In this document: positions 55,671-63,410 of the stretch, piece after piece | How positions within the stretch are numbered: position 1 is the stretch's first letter | Layout: the number at the start of each line of letters is the position of its first letter | NCBI RefSeq assembly: GCF_004016505.1 | Contig: NZ_SACR01000001.1 | Location: forward strand, 744,001 to 808,000 | DNA length: 64,000 bases | Direction: 5' to 3' | From: Rubrivivax rivuli | GTDB lineage: Bacteria; Pseudomonadota; Gammaproteobacteria; Burkholderiales; Burkholderiaceae_C | Notes under the pieces: model-generated | What the model was told of the DNA's origin: nothing | Database searches by the model: none | The model's input: only the letters and a program-made list of their open reading frames with translations | Made by a program: the position numbers and the translations under genes

Positions 55671-56918
55671 CGCCTCGTCCACCACCTCCACCCAGTGTTT
55701 CACGGGCAGCGCGGTACCGCTCTGCAGGTGCTGGATGCAGCCGATGTTGGCGCTGACGATGGCGTCCACCGGTTCCTGCCCCGGCGCGGGCGCCAAGTGC
55801 TGCAGCTTGCGGTCGCGCAGCTGCGTGGCCAGTTCGGGCTGCAGCACGCTGTAGGTGCCGGCGCTGCCGCAGCACAGGTGGCTCTCGGCATTCGCCAGCC
55901 GCACTTCGAAGCCCAAGGTGCGCAGGTGGGTTTCCACGCCACCGCGCAGTTGCTGGCCGTGCTGCAGCGTGCAAGGCGGGTGGAAGGCCAGCGCCGGCTG
56001 GCGGCTGGCGCGCAGCCGGCCCTGCAGCTTCGGCGCGATCTCGGGCAGCAGCTCGCTCAGGTCGCGTGTGAGCGCGCTCACGCGGCGCGCCTTCTCGGCG
56101 TACTCGGGGTCGTGGGCCAGCGCGTGGCCGTAGTCCTTCACGTGCACGCCGCAGCCGCTGGCGTTCATCACGATGGCTTCCACCTGGCCGTCAGACGTGA
56201 GCCCGTCCACCAGCGGCCACCAGGCGTCGATGTTGCGGCGCGCATCGGCCAGGCCGCCTTCGCTGTCGTTCAGGTGGGTGCGCAAGGCGCCGCAGCAGCC
56301 GGCGCCGTCGGCCACCAGGGTCTGGATGCCCACGGCGTCGAGCACGCGCGCGGTGGCGCTGTTGATGTTGGGCATCATCGCCGGCTGCACGCAGCCCAGC
56401 AGCATCAGCACCTTGCGCGGGTGGCTGCGCGTGGGCCACAGCGCGGCGCGCGGTGAGCTCTTGGCCGGCACCTTGTTCTGCAGCGTCTGCGGCAGCAGCG
56501 GGCGCAGCATCTGGCCCAGCTTCATGGCCGGCGCGAACAGCGGCGAGGTCAGGCCTTCCTTCAGCAGCCAGCGCACGGCCTTTTCGCCAGTCGGGCGCTC
56601 GACCTTCTTCTCGACGATCTCGCGGCCGATGTCCACCAGGTGCCCGTACTGCACGCCGCTGGGGCAGGTGGTCTCGCAGTTGCGGCAGGTCAGGCAGCGG
56701 TCCAGGTGCTCTTGCGTCTTGCGCGTGACGGGGGCGCCTTCCAGCACCTGCTTCATCAGGTAGATGCGGCCGCGCGGGCCGTCGAGCTCGTCGCCCAGCA
56801 ACTGGTAGGTGGGGCAGGTGGCGGTGCAGAAACCGCAGTGCACGCACTTGCGCAGGATGGCTTCGGCGGCTTCGCCTTGGCGGGTGCCCTTGAACTCGGG
56901 GGCCAGGTTGGTTTGCAT
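55662..56918 (-). CDS. glcF: Glycolate oxidase iron-sulfur subunit
   Basis: A 418-residue Fe-S subunit of the GlcDEF glycolate oxidase. Two 4Fe-4S motifs: CVHCGFCTATCP (Cys25, 28, 31, 35) and CLTCRNCETTCP (Cys75, 78, 81, 85). Two C-terminal CCG domains follow, with GAGCCGALRTHLND and HLCCGSAGTYSVLQPELA. It carries electrons from the flavin subunits to quinone. Last gene of the operon; start at 56918, 29 nt after lrgB. Confidence 0.94.
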   Translation of the reverse strand: MQTNLAPEFKGTRQGEAAEAILRKCVHCGFCTATCPTYQLLGDELDGPRGRIYLMKQVLEGAPVTRKTQEHLDRCLTCRNCETTCPSGVQYGHLVDIGREIVEKKVERPTGEKAVRWLLKEGLTSPLFAPAMKLGQMLRPLLPQTLQNKVPAKSSPRAALWPTRSHPRKVLMLLGCVQPAMMPNINSATARVLDAVGIQTLVADGAGCCGALRTHLNDSEGGLADARRNIDAWWPLVDGLTSDGQVEAIVMNASGCGVHVKDYGHALAHDPEYAEKARRVSALTRDLSELLPEIAPKLQGRLRASRQPALAFHPPCTLQHGQQLRGGVETHLRTLGFEVRLANAESHLCCGSAGTYSVLQPELATQLRDRKLQHLAPAPGQEPVDAIVSANIGCIQHLQSGTALPVKHWVEVVDEALA

Positions 56919-56947
56919 CGCGGTGCCAGGGTTCGGGAAGAGAAGGT

Positions 56948-57664
56948 TCAGAACAAGCGGGACACGGCCGGCAGCAGCAGCGCTGCCAGCAGCACCTGCA
57001 GGCCCAGGGCCAGCGCGGCGTAGGCGCCGGCATCGGGGTGCACCTGCAGCGCGCGGCTCGCGCCGATGCCGTGCGAGACGGTGCCCAGGGCGAAGCCGCG
57101 CACCGGCAGCGCTGGCACGCGCAGCAGGCCGAACAGGGCCTTGCCCGTGAGCGCGCCCAGCAGCCCTGTGAGCACCGCAAACACCGCCGCCAGTGCGGGG
57201 ATGCCGCCCAGCTGCGCCGCCACGCCCATGGCCACGGGGGCCGTCACGCTCTTGGGCGCCAGCGAGGCCAGCACGTCCACCGGCAGGCCCACGGCCCAGC
57301 CGATGGCCACCGCGCTGGCGCTGGCGGCCGCGCCACCCAGCAGCGCCGCCAGCAGCAGCACGCCGGCGCGCGCGCGCAGCTCGGCGCGGCGTTGCCACAG
57401 CGGCCACGCCAGCGCGACCACCGCCGGCCCGAGCAGGAAGTGGATGAACTGCGCGCCCGAGAAGTACACCGGGTAGGGCGTGCCCGTGGCTGTGAGCAGC
57501 AGCGCCAGGGCCAGCACGCTCCACAGCACCGGGTTGGCCCAGGGCGGGTGGCCCAGCCGGGCCGACCCGCCGCTGGCCAGCACGTACACCGCCAGCGTGG
57601 CTGTCAAGCCGAACAGCGGCGTGGCCGAGAGGTAGACCCACAGCTCGACGAAGCTGGTGTTCAT
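56948..57664 (-). CDS. lrgB: LrgB-family membrane protein
   Basis: A 238-residue, eight-helix membrane protein of the LrgB/CidB family. VYFSGAQFIHFLLGPAVVALAWPLW and SLAPKSVTAPVAMGVAAQLGG are family-typical; LRVPALPVRGFALGTVSHGIGASRALQ near the C-terminus carries the conserved HGIGTSRA-like text. Staphylococcal LrgB was named for murein hydrolase control, but homologues transport small carboxylates (pyruvate in Bacillus, glycolate/glycerate for the plant fusion PLGG1). Its ATG overlaps the lrgA stop. Confidence 0.9.
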   Translation of the reverse strand: MNTSFVELWVYLSATPLFGLTATLAVYVLASGGSARLGHPPWANPVLWSVLALALLLTATGTPYPVYFSGAQFIHFLLGPAVVALAWPLWQRRAELRARAGVLLLAALLGGAAASASAVAIGWAVGLPVDVLASLAPKSVTAPVAMGVAAQLGGIPALAAVFAVLTGLLGALTGKALFGLLRVPALPVRGFALGTVSHGIGASRALQVHPDAGAYAALALGLQVLLAALLLPAVSRLF

Positions 57665-58035
57665 GCCGCCGCCTCGCCATCGGCGGCGGGCGCGTCATCA
57701 CGCGGCCACAGTTTCTGCAGCACCAGCGCGGTGACGGCCAGGCCGATCCAGGTCGACAGCGCCAGCGCCAGGGCCATGCGCGCGCCATATTGCGTGATAA
57801 GTCCCAGGTGCGCGATGACACCCACGCCCACCGGCACAAAGAGCAGCGAAAGGTGCTGCAGCAGCGGCGTGGCCGCGGCCTCCACCGGCCCGCGCACGGG
57901 CGCCCACTGCAGCAGCGCCGCCATCAGCAGCAGGCCCAGCACGGGCCCTGGCAGCGGCAGGCCGAGCAGGCGCGCCAGGGCCTCACCGGCCGATTGGCAC
58001 AGCAGCAGCAGCGTCAGGCCCTTGAGTGCATCCAT
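57661..58035 (-). CDS. lrgA: LrgA/CidA-family membrane protein
   Basis: A 124-residue, four-helix protein: GLTLLLLCQSAGEALARLLGLPLPGPVLGLLLMAALL gives the LrgA signature (GEALARLLGLPLPGPVLG), followed by LSLLFVPVGVGVIAHL. Holin-like in sequence and the partner of LrgB. It overlaps lrgB by four bases and follows the methyltransferase by 12 nt, so the pair is embedded in the glc operon. Confidence 0.9.
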   Translation of the reverse strand: MDALKGLTLLLLCQSAGEALARLLGLPLPGPVLGLLLMAALLQWAPVRGPVEAAATPLLQHLSLLFVPVGVGVIAHLGLITQYGARMALALALSTWIGLAVTALVLQKLWPRDDAPAADGEAAA

Positions 58036-58047
58036 GGGCTGTGTGCT

Positions 58048-58728
58048 TCAGGCCAGCTCGTACTGCAGCACCCAGTAGTGGGTGTGCGCCGTCCACTGCG
58101 GCTGCCGCGCGCGCGGGCCGAGCATGGCGATGGCTTGCTCGGGCGTGGGGAAGTTCTTCAGCACTTCGTGCGTGCTGCCGTCGGTGAGGCGGCGCTGCTG
58201 GTAGGTGTTGCAGGCATCGTCGGTGCGCGTCAGCGGCGTGCTGCTGGTCTGGACATAACTGTTGTCGAGGAACACCACGCGCGCGCCGGGGGCCAGGCGG
58301 CTGTGCAGCAAGGCCAGCCAGCCGGGCAGGCGCTGCAGCGGCACGTGGCTCCACCAGCAGCCGGCAAACGCCGCGCTGAAGGGCGGCTCGTGGGCGATCT
58401 CGGCCAGCGTGTAGGCGTCGGCGGTGGCGAAGCGCACGCACGGCGGCAAGGCCTTGGCCTGGGCGATGGCCATCGTCTCGGGGTTGAGATCGGTGGCCAG
58501 CCAGTCGGCTGCTTCGCGCGCGGCGTGGGGCGTCCACCACCCGGTGCCGCAGGCGATCTCCAGCACGCGTCGGCCGGCGAAGGGCGCGGCGAGCTCGGCT
58601 TCCATCTGGCGCAGGTCGGCCTGGCGCTCGGGCTTGGCGTAGACGCTCTCGTACTCGGCGGCGCGGCGCGCGTAGTAGGCCGCCATGGCGGCCACGCTGT
58701 CTTCGCCGGGAGCCAGGGTTTCGCGCAT
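58048..58728 (-). CDS. Class I SAM-dependent methyltransferase
   Basis: A 226-residue methyltransferase. The SAM motif is RVLEIACGTGWWTPHAAREA (about 54-73), DLNPETMAIAQAKAL follows, then FSAAFAGCWWSHVPLQRLP and VVFLDNSYVQTSSTPLTRTD. N-terminal helix has AYYARRAAEYESVYAKPERQ. Small-molecule type; substrate unknown. It is placed 4 nt after glcE and 12 nt before lrgA, inside the glycolate operon, which is unusual. Start 58728. Confidence 0.88.
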   Translation of the reverse strand: MRETLAPGEDSVAAMAAYYARRAAEYESVYAKPERQADLRQMEAELAAPFAGRRVLEIACGTGWWTPHAAREAADWLATDLNPETMAIAQAKALPPCVRFATADAYTLAEIAHEPPFSAAFAGCWWSHVPLQRLPGWLALLHSRLAPGARVVFLDNSYVQTSSTPLTRTDDACNTYQQRRLTDGSTHEVLKNFPTPEQAIAMLGPRARQPQWTAHTHYWVLQYELA

Positions 58729-58732
58729 GCCT

Positions 58733-59818
58733 TCAAGCCGCCGGCAGCAGCCGGCCGGGGTTGAAGATCCCGTCGGGGTCGAAAGAGCGCTGCAACTCAC
58801 GCTGGATGCGCGCCACCGCCGGCGCCAGCGGCGCGAAGGCGCCAGCGCTCTTGTCGTGCCCGCGGAACAGCACCGCGTGCCCGCCTGCGGCTTGCGCCGC
58901 CCCGCGCAGCACGGCGGCCGGCGCGCTGGTGCAGATCCAGCGCTGCGCGCCGCCCCATTCCAGCAGTTGTTCGCCCGAAAGCTTCAGCGGCGCCGCCGTG
59001 GGCGGCACGCTCAGGCGCCACAGCGCCGCGCCGCTCTCCACGGCCTTGGCCGCGCCGATGAAGAACTCGTCGCGGTGGTCGCGCAGGCCGGCCCAGAAGG
59101 TGCTGGCCAAGGCGGTGTCGACCACCTCGCCGCCGATCTTCTCTTGCGCCGAGCGCACCGCCGCCGCCGCACCGCTCAGGCGCAGCACCAGCATGCCGTC
59201 CCACCAGGCGCTGGCGTTCAGGGGCAGCGGCTGGCCGCCCCATTCGTTCAAGCGGCGGATGGCGCTGGCCTGGTCGGCCTCCAGCCGCAGCGTCAGCGTG
59301 GCCGGGGGTACGGGCAGCACCTTCAGGCTCACCTCGCAGATCACGCCCAGCACGCCCAGGCTGCCGGCCAGCGCGCGCGAGACGTCGTAGCCCGCCACGT
59401 TTTTCATCACCTGGCCGCCGAAGCTCAAGGTCTCGCAGCGGCCGTTGAGCAGCGTGGCGCCGAGCACGTAGTCGCGCACGCCACCCACGCTCACACGCGC
59501 GGGGCCGGCCAGGCCCGCGGCCACCATGCCGCCCACGGTGCCGCCGCAGGCAAAGCGCGGCGGCTCGAAGGGGAGGCACTGGCCTTTCTCGGCGAGCGCC
59601 GCCTCCACCTCTGCCAGCGGCGTGCCGCCGCGCGCGGTGATGACGAGTTCACTCGGCTCGTAGCTGCTGATGCCGGTGAGACCGCGCGTGTCCAGCACCA
59701 GCCCCTGCGGCGTGCCGCCGTAGAAGGCCTTGGTGCCGCCGCCGCGGATGTCGACCTGCAGCTTCTCGGTGCGGGCCGTCTGCACCTGCTCGATCAGGCG
59801 CTGCAGCGCGGCGTCCAT
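58733..59818 (-). CDS. glcE: Glycolate oxidase subunit GlcE
   Basis: A 361-residue FAD-binding subunit. PCMH-type FAD text: VDIRGGGTKAFYGGTPQGLVLDT (22-44), CLPFEPPRFACGGTVGGMVAAGLAGPARVSVGGVRDYVLG (about 80-119) and SLGVLGVICEVSLKVLPVP. The C-terminal domain contains FRGHDKSAGAFAPLAPAVARIQRELQRSFDPDGIFNPGR, the usual end of flavin subunits. Starts one base after the glcD stop. Confidence 0.92.
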   Translation of the reverse strand: MDAALQRLIEQVQTARTEKLQVDIRGGGTKAFYGGTPQGLVLDTRGLTGISSYEPSELVITARGGTPLAEVEAALAEKGQCLPFEPPRFACGGTVGGMVAAGLAGPARVSVGGVRDYVLGATLLNGRCETLSFGGQVMKNVAGYDVSRALAGSLGVLGVICEVSLKVLPVPPATLTLRLEADQASAIRRLNEWGGQPLPLNASAWWDGMLVLRLSGAAAAVRSAQEKIGGEVVDTALASTFWAGLRDHRDEFFIGAAKAVESGAALWRLSVPPTAAPLKLSGEQLLEWGGAQRWICTSAPAAVLRGAAQAAGGHAVLFRGHDKSAGAFAPLAPAVARIQRELQRSFDPDGIFNPGRLLPAA

Positions 59819-61333
59819 TCAGAAACGCTCCAGTTCGGGGAAGGGCAGCAGGCCCTTTTTCACGTGCATCTTTCCGTACTCGGCACAGCGCTGCAGCGTG
59901 GGGATGACCTTGCCCGGGTTCAACGTCTGCATGGGGTCGAAGGCGCGCTTCACCGCGAACATCTGCTCGCGCTCTTCGGGCGCGAACTGCACGCACATGC
60001 TGCTGAGCTTCTCAACGCCCACGCCATGTTCGCCGGTGACGGTGCCGCCCATCGCGACGCTGGTCTCCAGGATGTCGGCGCCGAAAAGCTCGCAGCGGTG
60101 CAGCTGGTCGGGGTCGTTGGCGTCGAAGAGGATCAGCGGGTGCAGGTTGCCATCACCCGCGTGGAAGACGTTGCAGCAGGCCAGGCCGTACTTCTTCTCC
60201 ATCTCGGCAATGGCCAGCAGGATGTCGGCCAGGCGCTTGCGCGGGATGGTGCTGTCCATGCACATGTAGTCGGGGCTGATGCGCCCGCTGGCGGGGAAAG
60301 CGTTCTTGCGCCCGCTCCAGAACTTCAGGCGCTGCGCCTCGTCCTTGCTCACTTCCAGCCGCGTGGCGCCGCAGCCGCTCAGCACGTCGAGCATGCGGTC
60401 TATTTCCTCGGCCACTTCTTCCGGCGTGCCATCGCTCTCGCACAGCAGGATGGCGGCGGCGTCGAGGTCGTAGCCGGCGTGCACGAAGTCTTCCACCGCG
60501 GCCGTCATCGGCTTGTCCATCATCTCCAGCCCGGCGGGGATGATGCCGGCGGCGATCACCGCGGCCACGGCATCGCCGGCTTTGCGCACGTCGTCGAAGC
60601 TGGCCATGATGCAGCGCGCCAGTTGCGGCTTCGGGGTCAGCTTGACGGTGACCTCGGTGGTCACGGCCAGCATGCCTTCGCTGCCCACGATGAGCGGCAG
60701 CAGGTCGAGCCCCGGCGTGTCCAGCGCCTCGCTGCCGAACTCCACCGGCTCGCCCTGCACCGTGTAGCCGCGCACGCGCAGCACGTTGTGCAGCGTGAGG
60801 CCGTACTTCAGGCAGTGCACGCCGCCGGAGTTTTCTGCCACGTTGCCGCCGATGGTGCAGGCGATCTGGCTGCTGGGGTCGGGCGCGTAGTACAGGCCCA
60901 GGGGCACGGCGGCTTCGCTGATGGCGAGGTTGCGCACGCCGCACTGCACGGTGGCCGTGCGCGCCAGGCGGTCGATCTGCACGATCTTGTTGAACTTGGC
61001 CAGGCTCAGCGTCACGCCCAGGGCGTGCGGCATGGCGCCGCCGCTCAGGCCCGTGCCGGCGCCGCGCGCCACCACGGGCACGCTCAGCGCGTGGCAGGCC
61101 TTCAGCACGGCGGCCACTTGCGCCTCGGTTTCAGGCAGGGCCACGCACAGCGGCAACTGGCGGTAGGCGGTGAGACCGTCGCACTCGTAGGGCACGGTGT
61201 CTTCGTGGTGCCACAGCAGCGCGTGGGCCGGCAGCAGCGGCGCCAGCACGGCCACCACCTGCTGCTGGCGGGCGGCGCGTTCGGCCGAGCGCGCGACATC
61301 GGCGACAGCGTTCGGGGCGAGGGGGGCGTTCAT
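59819..61333 (-). CDS. glcD: Glycolate oxidase subunit GlcD
   Basis: Flavoprotein of glycolate oxidase, 504 residues, FAD-linked oxidase family. PCMH-type text LPVVARGAGTGLSGGAMP-like (VVARGAGTGLSGGAMPHALGVTLSL), GLYYAPDPSSQIACTIGGNVAENSGGVHCLKYG, VGSEGMLAVTTEVTVKL; the catalytic C-terminal domain has FHAGDGNLHPLILFD and TGEHGVGVEKLSSM. It oxidises glycolate (or D-lactate) to glyoxylate and feeds electrons through GlcF. First gene of the operon; the dyad at 61401-61445 lies in its promoter region. Confidence 0.94.
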   Translation of the reverse strand: MNAPLAPNAVADVARSAERAARQQQVVAVLAPLLPAHALLWHHEDTVPYECDGLTAYRQLPLCVALPETEAQVAAVLKACHALSVPVVARGAGTGLSGGAMPHALGVTLSLAKFNKIVQIDRLARTATVQCGVRNLAISEAAVPLGLYYAPDPSSQIACTIGGNVAENSGGVHCLKYGLTLHNVLRVRGYTVQGEPVEFGSEALDTPGLDLLPLIVGSEGMLAVTTEVTVKLTPKPQLARCIMASFDDVRKAGDAVAAVIAAGIIPAGLEMMDKPMTAAVEDFVHAGYDLDAAAILLCESDGTPEEVAEEIDRMLDVLSGCGATRLEVSKDEAQRLKFWSGRKNAFPASGRISPDYMCMDSTIPRKRLADILLAIAEMEKKYGLACCNVFHAGDGNLHPLILFDANDPDQLHRCELFGADILETSVAMGGTVTGEHGVGVEKLSSMCVQFAPEEREQMFAVKRAFDPMQTLNPGKVIPTLQRCAEYGKMHVKKGLLPFPELERF

Positions 61334-61400
61334 AGGCGGCGGCTCCGGCAAGCGCGCAGGCCCCAGGAGGGCCTGGCTGGCGCGCCCAGACTGTACGCGG

Positions 61401-61445
61401 CCCTGCGGCGGTGCCGAGGTCAGCACGGTTTTGACCGCCGCAGGG
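61401..61445. promoter_or_regulatory. Long perfect dyad upstream of glcD
   Basis: CCCTGCGGCGGT (61401-61412) and ACCGCCGCAGGG (61434-61445) form a perfect 12-bp inverted repeat with 21-nt spacer that itself holds a GTGC/GCAC pair, 68 nt before the glcD start. Could be an operator, or the end of the upstream FIST transcript. Confidence 0.55.
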
Positions 61446-61472
61446 GTGATCGGCGCACCCCGCGCCGGGCGT

Positions 61473-62684
61473 TCAGGCGCTTTCAGTGAAGACCGTGAGC
61501 ACGCCGGTGTAGCCGTAGAGGTGGTGGCGCGCGATCTCGCCGGCGGCGAAAAAGCCCACCAGCGGCAGTTCTTCACCGTCGCCCTGGCCACCGCCCAGCG
61601 CATGCTGGATCGTCTTCAGCTCGGCCGAGGGCCCACCGAAGTGCGGCCCGCCGCGGCCGGTGCAGCTGACATACACCGCACCGAGCAGGCGCCGCGCCGG
61701 GGCAGGCGCATGGCCGCTGAGCGGGTCGTCCTGCGGTTCGAGTTCGTCGCGGATCTCGCTGCAGATGCGCACCAGGTCGCGCCGCGCGGCCTGCACGTCG
61801 CGCTGGCAGAAGGCCAGGCGCATGCCGGTCTGCACCAGGTCGGCCACGGCAAAGGCGTGGCGGCCGGGGTCCAGGCCGACCAGGTGGCGCACGCGCGTGT
61901 CGGCCCCGAACTGGCCCGGGCGCGCCAGGCTGCCGTCGGCCGCGTCGTTCAAGCCCACCAGCGTGGCGCGCAGGCGCGGCAGCGCGGCGCGCGGGTCGTC
62001 CAGGGCGTCCAGGCCCAGGTCGCGCAGCAGGCAGGGCAGGGCGGGTTCGCCGTCGAGTTCGGTGACGATGTGGCGCTCGCAGGCCGTGATGGTGCGTGTG
62101 GGGCCCACCGGCTGGCAGCCCTGGGTCACGCGCGAGACCAGCGGCACGTCCTGCGTGAAGGCCACGCCCGAGAGTCCGCCCTGCCAGACGCCCTCGGCGA
62201 CGTGGTGCGTGGCCGCGCGCGAGCTGGCCAGGCCGCCGAAGAGGTAGCCGCTGTCGGTGCGGTCGCTCATCTCGGTGATGAGTTCCTGCAGGTCGGGCGT
62301 GGCCGGGTCGGCGTGCACCAGCGCCGTGTAGGGCGTGATGCGGCGCAGCTTGCGCGCCCCCGAGAAGACCTCGAAGCGGCCCGCCGGCAGTGCCGCCAGC
62401 ATCAACGCCAGCGCCGGTTCGTCGATGTATTCGGCCGCGCCGGCGCACACGCCCACGCCCACGCTGCCCACCCAGGCCACGCCGGGCCATCGCTGACGCA
62501 GATCGGCCAGCAAGGCGGCGGCGTGGGGGGCGTAGTGGTCGGTGAAGTAGACGAAACCCAGGCTCAGCGGTCCGGCGTCGCTGCTGTCGTGCGCGGCGCG
62601 GCGGGCCTCCACCTGTGCGGCGGCCAGGGCCAGGGCGGCCCGCCAGTCGGGGTGCGTGGCGTGGCCGATGAGGAAAGCGGGCAT
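61473..62684 (-). CDS. FIST-domain sensory protein
   Basis: A 403-residue protein with the FIST N and C domains, proposed small-ligand sensor modules. GFVYFTDHYAPHAAALLADLRQRWPGVAWVGSVGVGVCAGAAEY (about residues 43-87) is the FIST_N core. LVGFFAAGEIARHHLYGYTGVLTVF at the C-terminus is FIST_C, as is the CTGRGGPHFGGPSAEL text before it. No signalling domain is attached and no partner is clear. Start 62684 (MPAFLIGHATHPDW). Confidence 0.87.
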   Translation of the reverse strand: MPAFLIGHATHPDWRAALALAAAQVEARRAAHDSSDAGPLSLGFVYFTDHYAPHAAALLADLRQRWPGVAWVGSVGVGVCAGAAEYIDEPALALMLAALPAGRFEVFSGARKLRRITPYTALVHADPATPDLQELITEMSDRTDSGYLFGGLASSRAATHHVAEGVWQGGLSGVAFTQDVPLVSRVTQGCQPVGPTRTITACERHIVTELDGEPALPCLLRDLGLDALDDPRAALPRLRATLVGLNDAADGSLARPGQFGADTRVRHLVGLDPGRHAFAVADLVQTGMRLAFCQRDVQAARRDLVRICSEIRDELEPQDDPLSGHAPAPARRLLGAVYVSCTGRGGPHFGGPSAELKTIQHALGGGQGDGEELPLVGFFAAGEIARHHLYGYTGVLTVFTESA

Positions 62685-62719
62685 GGGGCGTTGCGCCTCG
62701 GGTTCGGATCGGGCGGGGG

Positions 62720-63358
62720 TCAGGGCGCTCGTCGGCGCGGGGCGGGCGAGGCCTGCCGGGCGGCGGGCTTCCGGGCCGCGGGCTTCTTGCCGGCCGGGGC
62801 CGCAGCGGCGGCGCTGCCGCGCGGCCGGGGCGCCTTCTTCGCGGCGGGGGCGGCCGTCCCTGGGGCCGCGGCCGCCGGTTCCTTCAGCGCCTGCGATGCG
62901 ATGTCGGCGAACTGCTTGGTCAGCGCGCCCCACCACTGCATGGGGTCCACCGCCGGGGCTGGCGGCTCGGCGGCGGTCTGCGCGGCCTCTGCCGCCGGGG
63001 CCGGTGCAGGTGGCGGGGCCGGGGCGGGGGCAGGGGCGGCAGGTTCTGGCACCTTCGCCGAGAGCGCGGCGCGCAGGTCGGCCATCGGCAGGTTCATGGT
63101 CTTGAGCGTGCTCAGCGTCATGCGCTGCACCTCCAGCGCCTGCACCGTGGTGCCCAGCAGCCGGGCGTTCTGCTCCAGCCAGAACTGCACGGTCTTGAGC
63201 TCCTGGATGCGCTTGTCGAGCTCTTCCGGGTCGAGCGTGGGCGCCACCCATTGGCCGAAACCCTGCACGCCCGGCAGCGCCGCGCCGGCGCCCTTCATCA
63301 GGTTCTGCAGGAACTCGAAGCCCGGCACCATGCGGGCCAGGTCGTTGGCGGTGCTCAT
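62720..63358 (-). CDS. PhaM-like PHA granule-associated protein
   Basis: A 212-residue protein of the PhaM family, which in Ralstonia/Cupriavidus binds PHB synthase, granules and DNA. N-terminal conserved region PGFEFLQNLMKGAGAALPGVQGFGQWVAPTLDPEELDKRIQELKTVQFWLEQNARLL (about 12-69) and VQALEVQRMTLSTLKTMNL. The Pro/Ala linker is followed by VDPMQWWGALTKQFADI and a Lys/Arg/Ala-rich tail (KKAPRPRGSAAAA...) suited to DNA binding. No phaC here. Confidence 0.85.
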   Translation of the reverse strand: MSTANDLARMVPGFEFLQNLMKGAGAALPGVQGFGQWVAPTLDPEELDKRIQELKTVQFWLEQNARLLGTTVQALEVQRMTLSTLKTMNLPMADLRAALSAKVPEPAAPAPAPAPPPAPAPAAEAAQTAAEPPAPAVDPMQWWGALTKQFADIASQALKEPAAAAPGTAAPAAKKAPRPRGSAAAAAPAGKKPAARKPAARQASPAPRRRAP

Positions 63359-63410
63359 GCGGCGCTCTCCTCGGGGTGGTGGCGCCGATTGTGGGGCGCG
63401 CGCCGGGGCT

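Noticed and set aside
58685..61489. A 934-codon plus-strand frame opposite glcE-glcD
   Set aside because: Shadow of the glycolate oxidase subunits, whose motifs are unmistakable on the minus strand.
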